This document shows positions 63,285-64,000 of a stretch of 64,000 nt of DNA, piece after piece (the first letter of the stretch is position 1; the number at the start of each line of letters is the position of its first letter). Under the pieces are notes generated by a model. The model searched no databases. It saw only the letters and a list, made by a program, of their open reading frames with translations, and was not told the DNA's origin. Source of the DNA: Prevotella koreensis (lineage in GTDB: Bacteria; Bacteroidota; Bacteroidia; Bacteroidales; Bacteroidaceae); assembly GCF_003977605.1 (NCBI RefSeq), contig NZ_RYYU01000001.1, forward strand, positions 1,254,539-1,318,538. The letters are read 5' to 3'. The position numbers and the translations under genes are program-made.

Positions 63285-63510
63285 GCGAGTTCAGGATAAA
63301 AACTCATAATAAAGTTGGATAACCTACGGAATTTGTTGTATATATATAGTATTGTAAATCACTAAAATACAAACATAACTCACTATAATTACCGAGGACA
63401 AAGTTATGGATTTTTTCTGTATTACCAACGAGTTTATCATGAATTTTAATACCGAACTTGATAAAAAACTGTTTTTATCAAATATTGTCTTAAATATTGC
63501 TGCTACCTAA
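63285..63510 (+). pseudogene. 5' remnant of an IS982-type insertion sequence
   Basis: A terminal-repeat-like GCGAGTTCAGGATAA (63285-63299) is followed, after about 85 nt, by a transposase N-terminus (63385-63510) reading ITEDKVMDFFCITNEF and continuing for 41 residues to a stop. The arrangement matches the remnant at 13056-13345. The reading frame ends exactly where the stop codon of the next minus-strand gene lies (4-nt overlap). Confidence 0.65.
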
Positions 63511-63989
63511 ATCGGCTCCACTTGCTTCACTATGCCAGTGTATTTCCAATACGTTACGCGAGCATGATTATGATAAACCATCCGTTTCATGGTGCTGTGA
63601 CTGATGTTGTGTGTTGTCCACCAATAGGTGTTGTCGCCTTCCCACGATATTTCATACGTGGCAAAAATCCCTTTCCATTTAGGCTTATGCGTCTCAACAT
63701 TCACCTCACCTTGATACACACACAAGTCATTAACAAAGAGATCCATCGCCACCATTCCAACTATAAACGACACAAACACACCGCCCCCAACCATAAACAC
63801 TGCCCCCAAAAGGCGCTCGTGCCATTTATCTTTCTTTGAAAAGAGGGTTTTATAGCCACCAACAGCAGTTAAACCAACTACAAACGCGATGCACAACAAG
63901 CGCATTATGCCCGTATAACCCTCACAGGTATCGCCTAACAGAAAAAACAAACCAAGAAAAATTAATAAACCAATAATGCCGTAAACCAA
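63507..63989 (-). CDS. uncharacterised small membrane protein
   Basis: A 160-residue protein with an N-terminal helix (residues about 2-20), two or three further helices (about 28-46, 60-88) and a hydrophilic C-terminal region (about 95-160) with YEISWEGDNTYWWTTHN. I do not recognise the family. It is not obviously coupled to the BspA genes. The start is close to the window edge, so a longer form cannot be excluded. Confidence 0.6.
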   Translation of the reverse strand: MVYGIIGLLIFLGLFFLLGDTCEGYTGIMRLLCIAFVVGLTAVGGYKTLFSKKDKWHERLLGAVFMVGGGVFVSFIVGMVAMDLFVNDLCVYQGEVNVETHKPKWKGIFATYEISWEGDNTYWWTTHNISHSTMKRMVYHNHARVTYWKYTGIVKQVEPI

Positions 63990-64000
63990 GCAACATCCTT

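Overview
The window reads as a chromosomal segment of a Bacteroidales bacterium, most likely Prevotella or a close relative. The reasons are: -7 boxes of the TAnnTTTG type without strong Shine-Dalgarno sequences, a type IX secretion block (porU-porV-ispF), a complete hmuYRSTUV haem operon of the Porphyromonas gingivalis type, Bacteroidetes-style rplM-rpsI-rpsB-tsf order with a long acidic/alanine S2 tail, and BspA-like DUF285 surface proteins. No rRNA or tRNA gene, CRISPR array or prophage was seen.

Layout. 1-7.7 kb (+): a pair of half-size ABC transporters (the first cut by the window edge), then an MMPL/RND permease, a LolA-like periplasmic protein and a DUF1302-like outer-membrane protein. 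8-12.9 kb (+), more AT-rich: an outer-membrane barrel, a class-C-beta-lactamase-like hydrolase, a degenerate LytS-like kinase, a canonical LytS-like kinase and a LytTR response regulator. 13-15.1 kb: an IS982-type remnant, then (-) an FMN-binding/4Fe-4S membrane protein with a membrane-anchored nitroreductase. 15.4-20.7 kb (-): a 232-bp MITE-like element, then a tightly coupled four-gene operon (phosphoribosyltransferase-like protein, AAA/ORC-like ATPase, unknown 312-residue protein, adenine-type DNA methyltransferase). This looks like a defence or conflict system and is the best candidate for something undescribed. 21.6-26.1 kb (-): Wzx-like flippase, GT-C-like membrane protein, HAD phosphatase and UbiA-type prenyl-phosphate transferase. 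26.4-30.6 kb: PAP2 phosphatase, DJ-1 protein, NAD kinase and an ABC exporter. 30.6-35.9 kb (-): surface-glycan genes (acyltransferase, frameshifted phosphoethanolamine transferase, GT2, GT4). About 36.05-36.25 kb (+): a probable small RNA with its own promoter and terminators. 36.5-45.7 kb (-): hmuV-U-T-S-R-Y. 46.0-52.0 kb (-): ispF, porV, porU and a FAH-family gene. 52.5-55.6 kb (-): tsf, rpsB, rpsI, rplM. 56.3-63.2 kb (-): a predicted T9SS cargo and three tandem BspA-like genes with remnants of a fourth. 63.4-64 kb: another IS982 remnant and a small membrane protein.

How the parts connect. HmuY and HmuR bring haem to and across the outer membrane, and the CobN-like HmuS with the ExbB-like HmuU and its partners process it. 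PorU and PorV finish the secretion and surface attachment of T9SS cargo, of which the 595-residue protein at 56.3-58.1 kb is a likely example. The glycan genes at 21.6-26 and 30.6-36 kb probably build or decorate the surface polysaccharide/LPS. Intergenic DNA is rich in short palindromes, a 22-bp dispersed repeat family and decayed mobile elements.
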